Under the pieces are notes generated by a model that was not told the origin of the DNA, made no database searches, and was given only the letters and a program-made list of their open reading frames with translations. A stretch of DNA of 64,000 nt from Cladopsammia gracilis. Lineage: Eukaryota > Cnidaria > Anthozoa > Scleractinia > Dendrophylliidae. Below, piece by piece: positions 53,273 through 62,735 of this stretch (the first letter of the stretch is position 1; every line of letters starts with the position of its first letter). The stretch spans positions 468,501 through 532,500 of the forward strand of contig JAJGOT010000321.1 of assembly GCA_022457155.1 (NCBI GenBank), given 5' to 3'. The translations under genes were made by a program, and so were the position numbers.

Positions 53273-53876
53273 TATGAATTCACAAAGTAAAATGAAAGGC
53301 GCTTTTTCTTACCACGAGAAAGCTGATTATCAGAGCGCGTAGAAAATCTCGCTTTCTTTCCGCGGCCGCTCGCACGTTGATCTCTCTGTCGCCTTTTACG
53401 ACTCGCCGCTTCTCTGGCCTTCTTTAGACGCTTTTCATCTTCCGAGCCGGATGGCAGTTCGTTTGACTCGTACTCCGCTACCACTTGCCAACCGTCCTTA
53501 CTTTTAACTGCGACCTTTTTCAGCTTCTGCCGTTTGTAGATACGCTGCCTGGCTTCTTGGGAAAGAGTCTTTATACAAGCCAAATTAAGCTCCCCGCGTT
53601 CGCTCTCGATTTGAATACTTTCAAGGATGAAGTCTAATTCAGTGTTCAGCTAGAACGCCCTTGTACTTCAACTGCACTATTTCTTTATCCATCCTACTCT
53701 TTTGAACGATCTGCTTCTCTTTATCTTCCAATTTCTGCTCGAGATAGCCTTTGAACGTGGAAAATACTTGATCAACATTTCGCGAGTTGCCTCCGCGTTC
53801 GTCGCTCGTTTGGCCTGTTTCTGCCGGAACGGAAGATCCTTCAGATTGCCTCTGATCGCTAGGCATTAGTCCGAAG
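53227..53876 (-). pseudogene. DIRS/Ngaro-like gag (ORF1), broken frame
   Basis: The N-terminal half, with MPSDQRQSEGSS and then VDQVFSTFKGYLEQKLEDKE, reads near 53,866-53,639. The C-terminal half is the 118-residue frame at 53,583-53,227: QRIYKRQKLKKVAVKSKDGW, EYESNELPSGSEDEKR and a strongly basic RKRRQRDQR segment. The two are separated by a stop and a frame change around 53,580-53,660. A nucleic-acid-binding ORF1 protein is the expected role. Related to the fragment at 10,497-10,898. Confidence 0.6.
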
Positions 53877-53879
53877 ATG

Positions 53880-54063
53880 GGGTAAAGAGATGTGTAAACT
53901 GTGTGGAACCGCAGGCGTGAATGAAATTCATGAATAGGCCAAGGTCTATAAGTACTGGAAAGCTGACCAATAGGACGTGTGTAATGCACAATAGAGGGTG
54001 CGGCAGGTGATAAAGCTAAACAAGTAGCATAAATTACTTGGAATACCAGCGGAAAATACATTA
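53880..54063 (-). repeat. split direct repeat A, outer copy
   Basis: Near-identical to 52,978-53,161 and located at the 5' end of the DIRS-like element (- strand reading). Confidence 0.75.
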
Positions 54064-54579
54064 AACACAAAAATTCACTCTGCATTCTCCGCGAGAATTA
54101 AACATGACATCACCTATTTATACTTTACAATCTGTCAAATCTCTCAAAAGTGTTGAATAAATTGGATATTATATTTCGTCATTTTCCTTAATTGATTATT
54201 CCTCAATTTATTATATTATCGCTCATATGAAAACACAAACTTTCCCGTGCCATTTAACTTCCTCAAAACGTCTCCATTCATTATAAAAATACACCGTGAA
54301 TTTCTAAAACTGCGTTTCCCAAGAACATACATTTGACCTTTTTTACCCTTCTAAACGAGGTCTAATGGATTTACGAAAAATGATTGACAAGAAAAACACA
54401 AATTTCTTAAACCTTTGAAGATCAATTAAGCCGTCTCGGACACATCCATTTAAAAACATGACATGACATGACATCCCAATACCCTAGGGAAATTAACAAT
54501 AGGTCCGGGGGAGCTCCCCAAAAATTTTAGTGGCCGTATGTGACTACCTTCTTGAAATCCTAACCGGTTTAACCAACTT
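54064..54579. other. gene-free flank
   Basis: AT-rich sequence with no supported gene or repeat structure. Confidence 0.4.
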
Positions 54580-54593
54580 TAGTATCACCCAAC

Positions 54594-54631
<38 letters not shown>

Positions 54632-54778
54632 GCTACTAGGGGTCTAATAGTAATAGTCATCGAGTAGCGAAATTCGCCGGTTTTATTTTTCGTTTTATTC
54701 CCAAATAAATATTTCTTCAACTTGCAATTGCTTTTATTTATTATTGCCTTTTTCTGTCCGACTAGTTGGGTGATACTA
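54580..54778. mobile_element. 199-bp MITE, ends TAGTATCACCCAACTAGT
   Basis: Perfect 18-bp inverted ends. The short interior includes an A/T-rich stretch and no coding sequence. Confidence 0.65.
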
Positions 54779-54780
<2 letters not shown>

Positions 54781-54812
<32 letters not shown>

Positions 54813-54883
54813 GTCAATTGCCCATTCGGCTTCACCTCATGGGCTATTGACCCGTAGCCCTTTCGGGCTAAGGGTCTAATTGT
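54781..54883. repeat. 103-bp palindromic hairpin, ends ACAATTAGACCC
   Basis: Outer arms ACAATTAGACCC/GGGTCTAATTGT and inner arms GGGTCAAT.GCCCAT/ATGGGCTATTGACCC form a nearly continuous stem. It directly abuts the MITE on its left. Confidence 0.65.
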
Positions 54884-54994
54884 TAAATATCCTCAATGCC
54901 ATAATAATGCTTGTATAAAGAACTACCCCCCCGGACAAAAGTCCACAAACTTTTGTTAACAACTTTTGTCCCTTTTTCTTGTACATGATACCTA

Positions 54995-55029
54995 TATCTC
55001 GTTTAATGCGCATGCGCATTAACGAGATA
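54995..55029. repeat. palindrome centred on TGCGCATGCGCA
   Basis: TATCTCGTT(T)AATGCGCA and its mirror complement make a 34-bp palindrome with one extra T. Partial pairing continues outside it. Confidence 0.6.
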
Positions 55030-56127
55030 AAAAGGAGAACAAAGGGAAAAGGACGTGAGACGAGAACCCATTCACAACCAAAATTGCCTTTTTTATCCTT
55101 TTTTTAAAGTCCAAAGTAACAGCCAAAACTTGCCCTGTTGATAATTTAAAACGTTTTTGCCACCCAAATATCTTAAGTGATCACTCTTGTTCACAAGTAT
55201 GCATTCTTAGCATAGGAAGCGATGAATTTGGCCCAACAAACACCAAAAAACGGCTTTTTGACCCCCCCAAAAAACGATTTTTAGCATTTTTTTAGGTGGG
55301 AAAGGGTAAAGTAATGCTCCACATAAGAACTATAGCAAACTTCATTGTTCTACGGCATTGGCTCTTTCCCACATGGAATATCTTTGATTTCACGGATAGG
55401 GGAGGAGCTGTTGGTTCATAATTATATTTCAGTATAAAAATAAAGAAAATTCATTTGCGTCAAATACATTTTAGGAAATGTTCGTTCTTAACCAATTAGA
55501 ATAGCAGAAGACAATAGCTAATAATTTTGCTTCTTTGATGAAGTTCCCCCAAATAGAATTTCTTTTAAAAATTGCATGTTGTGCGATTGGGTCTCAAATT
55601 ACTTGAAACCTTTAAAAACCTTGAAACCTTTGAGTCTAGGTCAATGAGACCAATGAAAACAGTTGACATTCCATCGTGCATCACGCATCCTTTGCCGTTA
55701 TCTATTGCTGTTACCCGGAGCATTACTTAACTACAAACATGTATAAAAAGTAACAATACCTAAAGAAGGAATAGTCCAAAATATCAGTCATTTTTTATTC
55801 ATCCTTAATTGCAAGGCGTTGTCTAGGAATTCATTAGATGGCTAGGAGTTTAGTGTTAATGCAATATACATACCAGTGCCATTTGTAGCACATTTAGGCA
55901 GGGTTCTCAGGAGATTTTTGATCAGGTGGTCAAGTTATCTAACAGGTGGATGCATAAGACTAGTTTCACAATCACTGCTTTAATGTTCTGTATCTGACCT
56001 TACAATAAATGACATGTAAAATTATTTACCATCTCTTCCAAACTTATAGTGACAAATACATTGTCAAAGGAGCATACTATTGGGAATTCAAAAACGCGAG
56101 TGACAGTTGACTTTGGCGCCAAACGTG
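55030..56127. other. gene-free region
   Basis: No supported gene. Only short A/T and C/G runs (for example around 55,245-55,300). Confidence 0.45.
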
Positions 56128-56410
56128 TAGTAGTAAGGGGGGACTACCGAGGACATAGTCAAAAGTCCCAATGGTTTGGGCGTGGCACTCCCTTGATTGG
56201 GGGAATAGTCAAAATCCCCAATATGACGTCATCAAAGCGAGGGAGAGTCCAAAGTCCGCCTAAGATGACGTCATTGATCCCCTGGTCGGAAGCCCCCTCG
56301 GCTTCAAGCCCCCATGGTTCTTGAAAAATCCCCCAGGGGTGAAACAAGGAGCCCACACAAGTATTCAAAGTTCAAACAAGTTTAATGAGTTTAAAAAGCA
56401 AGTTTTTCAA

Positions 56411-57691
56411 AAGTAAAAAATCTGAATTTTATATAGGGGATTTGACTAGAATTTTTTTTTGAATTTTTTTCGACTTTTTTTTGAATTTTTTTTTGAATTT
56501 TTGATTTATATAGGTGATTTTGAGTATCATATTTTTTCAAAATTTTTTTCGATTTTTTTTAAAATTTTTTTCAAATTTTTGGAGAAGTCGTCAAATTCCT
56601 CCTAGTGAATGAATTGGAGAAGGAGTCAAAAGTCCCCTGTCCTCCCCAGCACGGAAAGAAAAGAAGCCCACACAAGGATTCAAAGTTCACAACAAGTTTT
56701 AATGAAAATCATCAACAAGAAAAACTTACAAGGATTAACGTTTTATTCTTCTTTTCTTGAGTAACTTTCCGGTTCGGCCAAAACTTGTATTATTTTTGAT
56801 AAGAGTTTCAAGATGTTCTTACAAATCGGCGTAACGAGCAACGTGAAACGCAGCCAACTCCTTGCCATTCTCTGGAAAGCATTTTCATCGATGAAAGTAT
56901 TTTTAACAAAGCAAATTTTCGTCGCATGACGAATCGAGCAAAGACAAATAAACAAACTACCTGAAACTACGAACCTGCGAAGAAAAAAAAAATCCCTTTC
57001 CTCCGCCAAAAACATTCCACGAAGAGTGTTGTCTGAGTTTTTAGCGATGAACCATCTTTGTTTCACTCGAGCGCTGAATAATTCTTTTTGCAAAAAAATA
57101 ATACAAGCAATCACTTGGTAATTAGACCGCACAAAAACATTTTCCTCGAAGACGAGCCGTAAATCAGGTTCTCTTTCGATTCCATCACGTGTTAGAGCGA
57201 AAATCAGCTTGGCTCGCCTCTCAGGACAATCCGTGAATGAAAAAAGAAAATAGTTTGACTTCAATGCTCGCAGAAAACTCGTTTGAAAGAAGACAAAGTA
57301 TTTTTAACAAGGCAAATTGTCGTCGCACGACGAATCGAGCAAAGACAAACAAACAAACTACGAACCTGCGGAAAGATTTTGCAGTGAAAAAAAAATCCCA
57401 TTCCTTCGCCGAAAAGGTTGTCCTTTTTCCAAAGCCACCTCTCTTTAACCTTCCACGAAGAGAGTTGTCCGACTTTTAAGCGATGAACCATCTTTGTTTT
57501 CACGCCGTGAAAAAATTCTTTCTTGTTCTTCTCAGAACAGTGTTTTTCCTAGAAAAACCTCGCTTACGCCATCACTCGGTTCCAGATCACGCCGACAAAA
57601 AGAGTTTGAAATAAATTTTCTCGCCCCAAGTTTTTGCAATAATCATTAAAATAATCATTTCTTCCTTCTTCTTCCGAGCAACTCGTCTGGC
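56411..57691. repeat. left terminal inverted repeat (at least 1281 bp)
   Basis: Inverse of 62,736-64,000 at very high identity. It contains an oligo-A/T region with GAATTTTTTTT units (56,450-56,580) and two diverged tandem copies of a roughly 260-base segment containing GATGGTTCATCGCT and TTTGCTCGATTCGTC (as read on -). Confidence 0.85.
56743..57264 (-). CDS. terminal-repeat reading frame, 174 aa (doubtful gene)
   Basis: An open frame in the left arm whose copy in the right arm (63,147-63,667) is split in two, because its T-run has nine bases where this one has ten. It includes RWFIAKNSDNTLRGMFLAEE and FICLCSIRHATKICFVKNTF. The neighbouring 80-residue frame (57,503-57,261; right-arm copy 62,908-63,150) encodes a diverged repeat of the same segment. 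Such open frames in repeats may be chance, so the call is weak. Confidence 0.25.
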   Translation of the reverse strand: MKSNYFLFSFTDCPERRAKLIFALTRDGIEREPDLRLVFEENVFVRSNYQVIACIIFLQKELFSARVKQRWFIAKNSDNTLRGMFLAEERDFFFLRRFVVSGSLFICLCSIRHATKICFVKNTFIDENAFQRMARSWLRFTLLVTPICKNILKLLSKIIQVLAEPESYSRKEE

Positions 57692-57883
57692 TTTGCGTTG
57701 TGAATGACGGTGGGAGGATTTCTTTTATAGAGGATGAGGTTGCGTCAGCTATCGCGCGCTATCGTTCCCTATCGTGCCTTTATCGTTCCTTTCCAGTCCT
57801 CACGCGGATTTTTTTGGGGGACGCGCTGACGTAAGACAAAAATTTGGGGAAGCACTGACGTCATGCTGACGCCATCTTTTCAT

Positions 57884-57890
57884 TATAAAA
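57884..57890 (+). promoter_or_regulatory. TATA box of the GRF-finger gene
   Basis: TATAAAA at 57,884-57,890. Transcription would start about 57,910-57,920, which places the ATG at 57,943 rather than 57,895 as the first codon in the mRNA. Confidence 0.5.
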
Positions 57891-57942
57891 GCAGATGTCC
57901 ATGTTCAGGTTTTCCATCCTTCGAAGAGCTAAAAGAGAGAAA

Positions 57943-59058
57943 ATGCCAAAGGAGATTAAAATGACTGATTTTACTCCACCGAAAAGGAAACCAACGAGAC
58001 CCGCTAAAGTGTATGCAGGGAAAAAGAAAAAGAAGGAAGAAAAACCCAATTTGGTTGACGTGAATCTTGTCAGCGATGTGATCACTATTGAAGACTCAGG
58101 AACAGCTGGATCAATTCATCAGATGGTTCCTTTTATACCCGATGCTCGGACTGAAGTCAATGAACCCTTGATTGTTGAAGAATCAGTGCAGGAAATTCCC
58201 TCTGTTTATATCTCTCAAATGGTTGAAGCTCCCACGATGAACACCACCACTACCAATGTTGCTCAAACACCAGTCAGTACCATTCCATTCCAGCCCGGAT
58301 TCACCGATGTTGTTCAAACACCACCCAGTGCCATTCCATTGACGAACATCCCATTCCAGATTGGATTGACCAACTTGGGTATGCAGCCACCGAAAATCAT
58401 ACCTCAGTGCCCCATTCATTTTGTTGAGATCGTGGAAAAACTCAGTAAGACCAAAGAATTTGCTTACTTTGAGTGTCCCAACAACAGCTGTTGCCTGTTT
58501 ACTGCCAAAGGAGAGGAAGATGGTTACATGTACACCGCGATCACTCTGCTAAGTGATTCCATTAAAGAGGCTTGGAGGAGGCAACCTTTGCGCTGCAAGT
58601 GCCAAAAACTCTTGTCCTTAAAGCGCAGCAGATCGGAGAAGAATAGGGGTCGGCTGTATCTTTCATGCCGATGGAGGGAATGCAATTACTTCCAGTGGGG
58701 CGATCTTCCCTTGACCACGCAGAACCAAGACCATCATTTCAATCAGAACATTCTAACCTTGACGAAAGATGCTGAAACCCAGACAAAAGATGTTGAAACC
58801 CACTGTAGCATTCAAGGGACAAACCAAGAAGCTCTCAAACAGGAGTTAACTGGAAGGTCAAAGCAGATGTTTGAAGAGGTTCTCACGGATCCTGAATTCC
58901 TACAGATGCTGTCTCCACCGGTGCTTGATCAGTTAAAGAAAAACCTGCAGTTCCTTGCTCTGAGAAAGTGGTACGTCGAGGGTCCTTACTTCTACGATGA
59001 TGGAAACTATCCTGACAAAATAGCAGTGGTAGATGATGGGAAGAATACCATTCAATGA
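57943..59058 (+). CDS. GRF-type zinc-finger protein, C-terminus apparently truncated
   Basis: Basic Lys/Arg-rich N-terminus (PPKRKPTRPAKVYAGKKKKK), Pro/Thr-rich middle, then CPIHFVEIVEKLS...FECPNNSC and a GRF zinc finger: CKCQKL, later GRLYLSCRWRECNYFQW. GRF fingers bind single-stranded DNA in APE2, NEIL3 and Topo III. The frame stops at TGA 59,056. Coding-like sequence continues in the same frame for 25 codons (PPELAGLLWRQTAERKQENE) and then in the next frame to about 59,279 (SNLLSYSNFAMYPNTSFGDV), so this copy seems to have lost its C-terminus to a stop plus a frameshift. Start chosen from the TATA position. Confidence 0.65.
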   Translation: MPKEIKMTDFTPPKRKPTRPAKVYAGKKKKKEEKPNLVDVNLVSDVITIEDSGTAGSIHQMVPFIPDARTEVNEPLIVEESVQEIPSVYISQMVEAPTMNTTTTNVAQTPVSTIPFQPGFTDVVQTPPSAIPLTNIPFQIGLTNLGMQPPKIIPQCPIHFVEIVEKLSKTKEFAYFECPNNSCCLFTAKGEEDGYMYTAITLLSDSIKEAWRRQPLRCKCQKLLSLKRSRSEKNRGRLYLSCRWRECNYFQWGDLPLTTQNQDHHFNQNILTLTKDAETQTKDVETHCSIQGTNQEALKQELTGRSKQMFEEVLTDPEFLQMLSPPVLDQLKKNLQFLALRKWYVEGPYFYDDGNYPDKIAVVDDGKNTIQ

Positions 59059-59280
59059 CCTCCAGAGCTGGCTGGTTTGTTGTGGAGACAAACAGCTGAA
59101 AGAAAGCAAGAAAATGAGAAGAAGAAGCGGTGAAAAGATTGAGAGAGGTATTTCCTCAGGTCAACACCAGCCCCGAAGCGAAAAGAAGTAACCTTCTGTC
59201 TTACAGTAACTTTGCGATGTATCCAAATACCAGTTTTGGAGATGTGCCGCTTGCTGAACCCATACGTGGTTCACTGTTTT

Positions 59281-59707
59281 GACACATTGATAAACAGTCA
59301 TTTTTTGCTTTTTTTTGCTATAAAAGGATGTATGTTTTAACAGTCAATTAAAAGTTAGTTTGATTTTAAAAACACTGTGTGATCTCTTGGTATTAGGGTG
59401 GTTTAGGTTTTAGGAGATTGTGGTTTTAGGGGTTTTAGAGGTATTAGTGTGGATTTAGGGGTATGAGGTGGTATTTGGGTGGTTTTGGTATCAGCGGCAT
59501 CATAGGGTATTAGGGTGGTTTAGGTATTCGGGGGTAAGGCTGGGCCCGGGTCTCGTTGATCAGCTCATGTTTAGTGTTTAAAAAAGACATTTTAAAAACA
59601 ATTTTTTATGGCTCATTCCTTTGTGTTACAATGTTTAAATGTAAAAAAACAATGAGCAATAAAACACAGGGCTTCGTTGACGTTTACAACCTTAATCATC
59701 CCAATCT
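59281..59707. other. non-coding spacer with TTAGGGTGGTTT-like repeats
   Basis: Bases 59,393-59,540 consist of degenerate G/T-rich words such as TTAGGGTGGTTTAGG. They are reminiscent of but not equal to telomeric TTAGGG repeats. Confidence 0.5.
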
Positions 59708-60165
59708 GTCCATCGGGCCACCAGGCCACTTATTGGGCCATCGGGCCACTTATCGGGCCACTTATCAGGCCACTTATCGGGCCACCGGGCCATGTATCGG
59801 GCCACCGGGCCACGTATCGGGCCACCGGGCCACTTATCAGGCCACCGGCTACTTATCGGGCCACCGGGCCACGTATCGGGCCACCGGGCCACTTATCGGG
59901 CCTCGTATCGGGCCACCGGGCCACTTATCGGGCCACGTATCGGGCCACCGGGCCACGTATCGGGCCACGTATCGGGCCACCGGGTCACTTATCGGGCCAC
60001 CGGGCCACTTATCAGGCCACCGGGCCACTTATCGGACCACCGTACCACTTATCGGGCCACCGGGCCACTTATCGGGCCACCGGGCCACTTATCGGACCAC
60101 CGAACCACTTATCGGGCCAACGGGCCACGTATCGGGCCACTTAGGACCTAATCAGGCCACGAACA
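59708..60165. repeat. 20-bp minisatellite, unit TATCGGGCCACCGGGCCACT
   Basis: About 22 head-to-tail units, each made of two 10-base halves (TATCGGGCCA and CCGGGCCACT). Point variants include CAGG, GGAC and CGTATC. The open frames through it in all + frames exist only because the repeat lacks stops. Confidence 0.9.
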
Positions 60166-60299
60166 ATGGCAAAGCATAACAAGCTTGGGCACATTCCTAA
60201 TCAAACGGGCCCCCAGGTCTTATCGGATCAAATAAAACTGACTGACAAACCAGGAAACTACCAAATGCAGTTAGGGATTTGTCGAATACACAACTAAGC

Positions 60300-60857
60300 A
60301 TGGGTCGAACACGAAGAAACTGCCCTGTCTTCGGATGTAAAAGCACTAATCTTGCAAGACTGGCAAACTATCTCAATCAAGTTCACCATATGAATGCAAA
60401 AGAACGTGCTAAATGGTTAACATGGAATAAGATTGGAGAATGCGTACCTTTACAAGAATCTATAACGAACGGTAAAGAATTAAATATGGAGACGTCTTTG
60501 GATAAGTTTCCACCTGCGACAGGTGCTTGGCGTTCTTTTCCTGCCAATTCTGTTGCGGCTCGACGACTGAACTCGGAATTCGATGCCCCTAGAAAGAAGA
60601 ACACTAACGATCGTTATGGGAGACCCAACCAAGCAGTGAAATCCAGTATTGCAATGAGAAAAGGAACCAAGACAGTCAATGCAGCGGCAGAGGGAGCGAT
60701 TCTTGCGGCCTCTTTGGGTGGTGTGCTTGCAAGTCAACTCTCGAAAAAGAAAAAGAAGCAAGAACAACCAGGTGCCGGCAAAAGATCGCAGGGGATGGCG
60801 CATGCAAGAACAAACCGAGTGGTTGTCGGGGTTGACGGATCATCAGACGTTTTCTGA
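60300..60857 (+). CDS. zinc-finger-like protein with basic C-terminus, 185 aa
   Basis: Start at MGRTRRNCPVFGC; the frame extends seven codons upstream. The N-terminal CPVFGCKSTNLARLANYLNQVH is a C2H2-like finger in which the first histidine is replaced by Asn. A conserved-looking ERAKWLTW follows. The C-terminal third has an Ala/Gly-rich helix (AAAEGAILAASLGGVLA) next to a Lys run. Small basic zinc-finger proteins are common in viral and transposon gene sets; I cannot name the family. The end overlaps the next gene by 56 bases in another frame. Confidence 0.55.
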   Translation: MGRTRRNCPVFGCKSTNLARLANYLNQVHHMNAKERAKWLTWNKIGECVPLQESITNGKELNMETSLDKFPPATGAWRSFPANSVAARRLNSEFDAPRKKNTNDRYGRPNQAVKSSIAMRKGTKTVNAAAEGAILAASLGGVLASQLSKKKKKQEQPGAGKRSQGMAHARTNRVVVGVDGSSDVF

Positions 60858-61101
60858 TAACATAAAAAGAGCCAGCAATGAACAATTGCGAGCACTGACC
60901 GATCTAATACGTAATCTCTACGACAACGTCATCCAAGTACCCGCTTACGTCAAAATCCCTCTCCTGGGTAACAGGAAAACGATTCGACGCATCAGTGCAC
61001 TGACGACGCCTTTGCACGAAAGAAGGAGGCTCTTGAGAAGAATAGGAGGAAAAAAACTCATTCCCTTTTTACAAGCCGGACTAGAAGCCTTGCCGTCATG
61101 A
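60802..61101 (+). CDS. small basic protein, 99 aa, like core-associated proteins of cnidarian MELD-type elements
   Basis: Start at MQEQTEWLS; upstream codons overlap the previous gene and look non-coding. SDNIKRASNEQLRALTDLIRNLY, a KIPLLGNRKTIRRI-like stretch and a C-terminal LHERRRLLRRIGGKKLIPFL match a pattern I recall from small proteins in cnidarian Polinton-like or adintovirus-like elements: a helical region, an Arg-rich stretch and then GGxxxP plus a short hydrophobic end, perhaps a membrane-active or core protein. The match is by pattern only. Confidence 0.5.
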   Translation: MQEQTEWLSGLTDHQTFSDNIKRASNEQLRALTDLIRNLYDNVIQVPAYVKIPLLGNRKTIRRISALTTPLHERRRLLRRIGGKKLIPFLQAGLEALPS

Positions 61102-61301
61102 CAGACAAATACTTCCGTCCAATATGACGTAAAAAACTTTTATTGGATATTCTACAAAATTATCCATTGTTGATGAAAACTAATATTGAATAAAAAGTGA
61201 TTCCTTGCAACCCATTGTGTGTGTCATTTTTAAATGCCTTTATTCACGTTCATAACAATTTTTTGACAAACTTTCTTCGTCTCTCAAGTTTTGTTGTCCA
61301 C

Positions 61302-61802
61302 TTAGTAGATGCCTTCTTCTTCGTCGGTTTCTTCGTTAGGGACTCGCTCTGCTTTAAAGACTCTGTTTAACAAAAATTTCCGTTTGTCCACAGCTGCATC
61401 TAGGGCCTCGTTATAATCCATAAATTCTTGATCCACGAAGCGTTGTACAGTTTCCATGACTTCTAGGTGAATAGGGTCAGACATGAGATGATTAATCCAC
61501 TTTAGATAGCGCAAGTACACCCTTCGTAACCTTCTTCTGTAAACTGGTAATAGAGCATTGAAAGCTTTGTCCTCAGCAACCTCTTCAGATGCACCCTTTT
61601 CCAGGAACCGTTCCACTTGTTTGTCATACCTTGAACTTAAAGCATCTGTTACTTCTTCACGCAATTTTTCCCATGGATCATTGTTGTCAGACTCCAAATC
61701 ACTTTCTTCGTCTTCTGAATCAGTGTCCATGCTTTCTTCCTCATCTCCTTTTTCATATTCTTCCTCTGCATCAGAAACGAGTTCCGGAAAGGCAGTAGCC
61801 AT
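61302..61802 (-). CDS. acidic protein, 166 aa
   Basis: A strongly acidic N-terminal 50 residues (EEEYEKGDEEESMDTDSEDEESD) is followed by a helical domain with RRRLRRVYLRYLKWINHL and a conserved-looking YNEALDAAVDKRKFLLNR near the C-terminus. No family recognised, though I recall the same kind of acidic-plus-YLKW protein in other coral repeats. A TATA-like ACATATAAATAG lies about 135 bases upstream on the - strand. Confidence 0.5.
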   Translation of the reverse strand: MATAFPELVSDAEEEYEKGDEEESMDTDSEDEESDLESDNNDPWEKLREEVTDALSSRYDKQVERFLEKGASEEVAEDKAFNALLPVYRRRLRRVYLRYLKWINHLMSDPIHLEVMETVQRFVDQEFMDYNEALDAAVDKRKFLLNRVFKAERVPNEETDEEEGIY

Positions 61803-61930
61803 TGTTATCAGTGCCCTTCTCTTGTTCTTTCTCTAAACGGTTTTTGACAATACTGGCAAAGATGTACCATACGCCGAGTAATGCGAATTTGACGTTCGTC
61901 TTACTCAAAATGAGAACGCCCGGTTTGACA

Positions 61931-61946
61931 TCTATTTATATGTACG
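61931..61946 (-). promoter_or_regulatory. TATA-like box upstream of the acidic-protein gene
   Basis: Reads TACATATAAATAGATG on the - strand. Its distance to the ATG leaves room for a 100-base leader. Confidence 0.4.
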
Positions 61947-62207
61947 AGTAACTCAGTTTGAGCGAGTGTCTCATGCTCATAATAAGAGTAACTCAATCAG
62001 TGACTCATGTGATGTGACATTACTACTCTAAGCGGTGGGTTGTTGGAAAGGGAAGTAAAATGTAGACTTGAAACAAGTGTAAACTATGAGGTCTTTTTAA
62101 GTGGTTTATTAACAGATTTTTTTTCCTCAAATAATATTGAAAATAAAGTACATTTTTGTTTTGTATTAATAAAAAGAAAAAAAATCCAACTGATCCTCCA
62201 AGCCTCC

Positions 62208-62603
62208 TCATACGTTCCCACTCGATGAAAATGATACTGATATCACCAAGGGGTAAGAGTGAGGTACCCATTTCGAGGGCGACATCTGGTCAGCCTTGGG
62301 CTTCAGTTTTCTTCTTGTTGACGATGTAAAAAGACCCAATGGTATATGTTTCAACTTCTTGGCTTTCTTGATTTTGAGCGGTTTCACCTCGTCATCCATT
62401 CGCAAAAACCAAACGTTGCCGTCGAGAGGACCGAGAGGCTTCATCAATGGGAGTTTTCTTTTAAGTTTGTTTTCTTCCTTGGTTTTAAGTGGTTTGATTC
62501 CATTCGCACGTTTGTTTGTGCGTCTCTTATGGGTTGCTTTCTTCTCCACTTTGTCGACTTTCACTTCACTAACTTCACTTTCAGGGATGTTTTTTATTGT
62601 CAT
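62208..62603 (-). CDS. Lys-rich basic protein, 131 aa
   Basis: MTIKNIPESEVSEVKVDKVE leads into a KKATHKRRTNKRANGIKPLK-type basic region, and a second basic block RKLKPKADQMSPSKW lies near the end. Likely DNA-binding, perhaps histone- or core-like; no family recognised. A TATA box (GTATAAAAGG on -) lies about 55 bases upstream near 62,655-62,665, a good spacing for this ATG. Confidence 0.5.
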   Translation of the reverse strand: MTIKNIPESEVSEVKVDKVEKKATHKRRTNKRANGIKPLKTKEENKLKRKLPLMKPLGPLDGNVWFLRMDDEVKPLKIKKAKKLKHIPLGLFTSSTRRKLKPKADQMSPSKWVPHSYPLVISVSFSSSGNV

Positions 62604-62652
62604 GTTGACTTTTGTTTTTGAAAAACCAATGCGTAAAAATGTTATAGCGACA

Positions 62653-62666
62653 CTTCCTTTTATACT
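62653..62666 (-). promoter_or_regulatory. TATA box of the basic-protein gene
   Basis: GTATAAAAGGAAG on the - strand, about 55 bases before the ATG at 62,603. Confidence 0.5.
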
Positions 62667-62735
62667 CTCATCATTCCAAAACAGTTTCCTTCATCGCGCT
62701 AGAAGTCACATTTCATTCTTCTCTCATTCACTTAA

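Larger units (their letters stand above)
48008..54063 (-). mobile_element. decayed DIRS/Ngaro-like tyrosine-recombinase retrotransposon
   Basis: On the - strand the order is terminal repeat A, gag-like ORF, repeat B joined to a second repeat A, a TTAA MITE insertion, RT, RNase H, a tandem array, tyrosine recombinase remnant and a second repeat B. RT and recombinase of DIRS type plus split direct repeats identify the class. Frames are heavily interrupted, so the copy is dead. Confidence 0.7.

Noticed and set aside
59393..59540. TTAGGG-like words as an interstitial telomere
   Set aside because: The words are irregular and mixed with other G/T-rich text; no run of exact TTAGGG repeats.
59556..60179. 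Long open frames in all three + frames rich in GPP/ATYRAT-like repeats
   Set aside because: They are translations of a stop-free 20-bp minisatellite, not genes.
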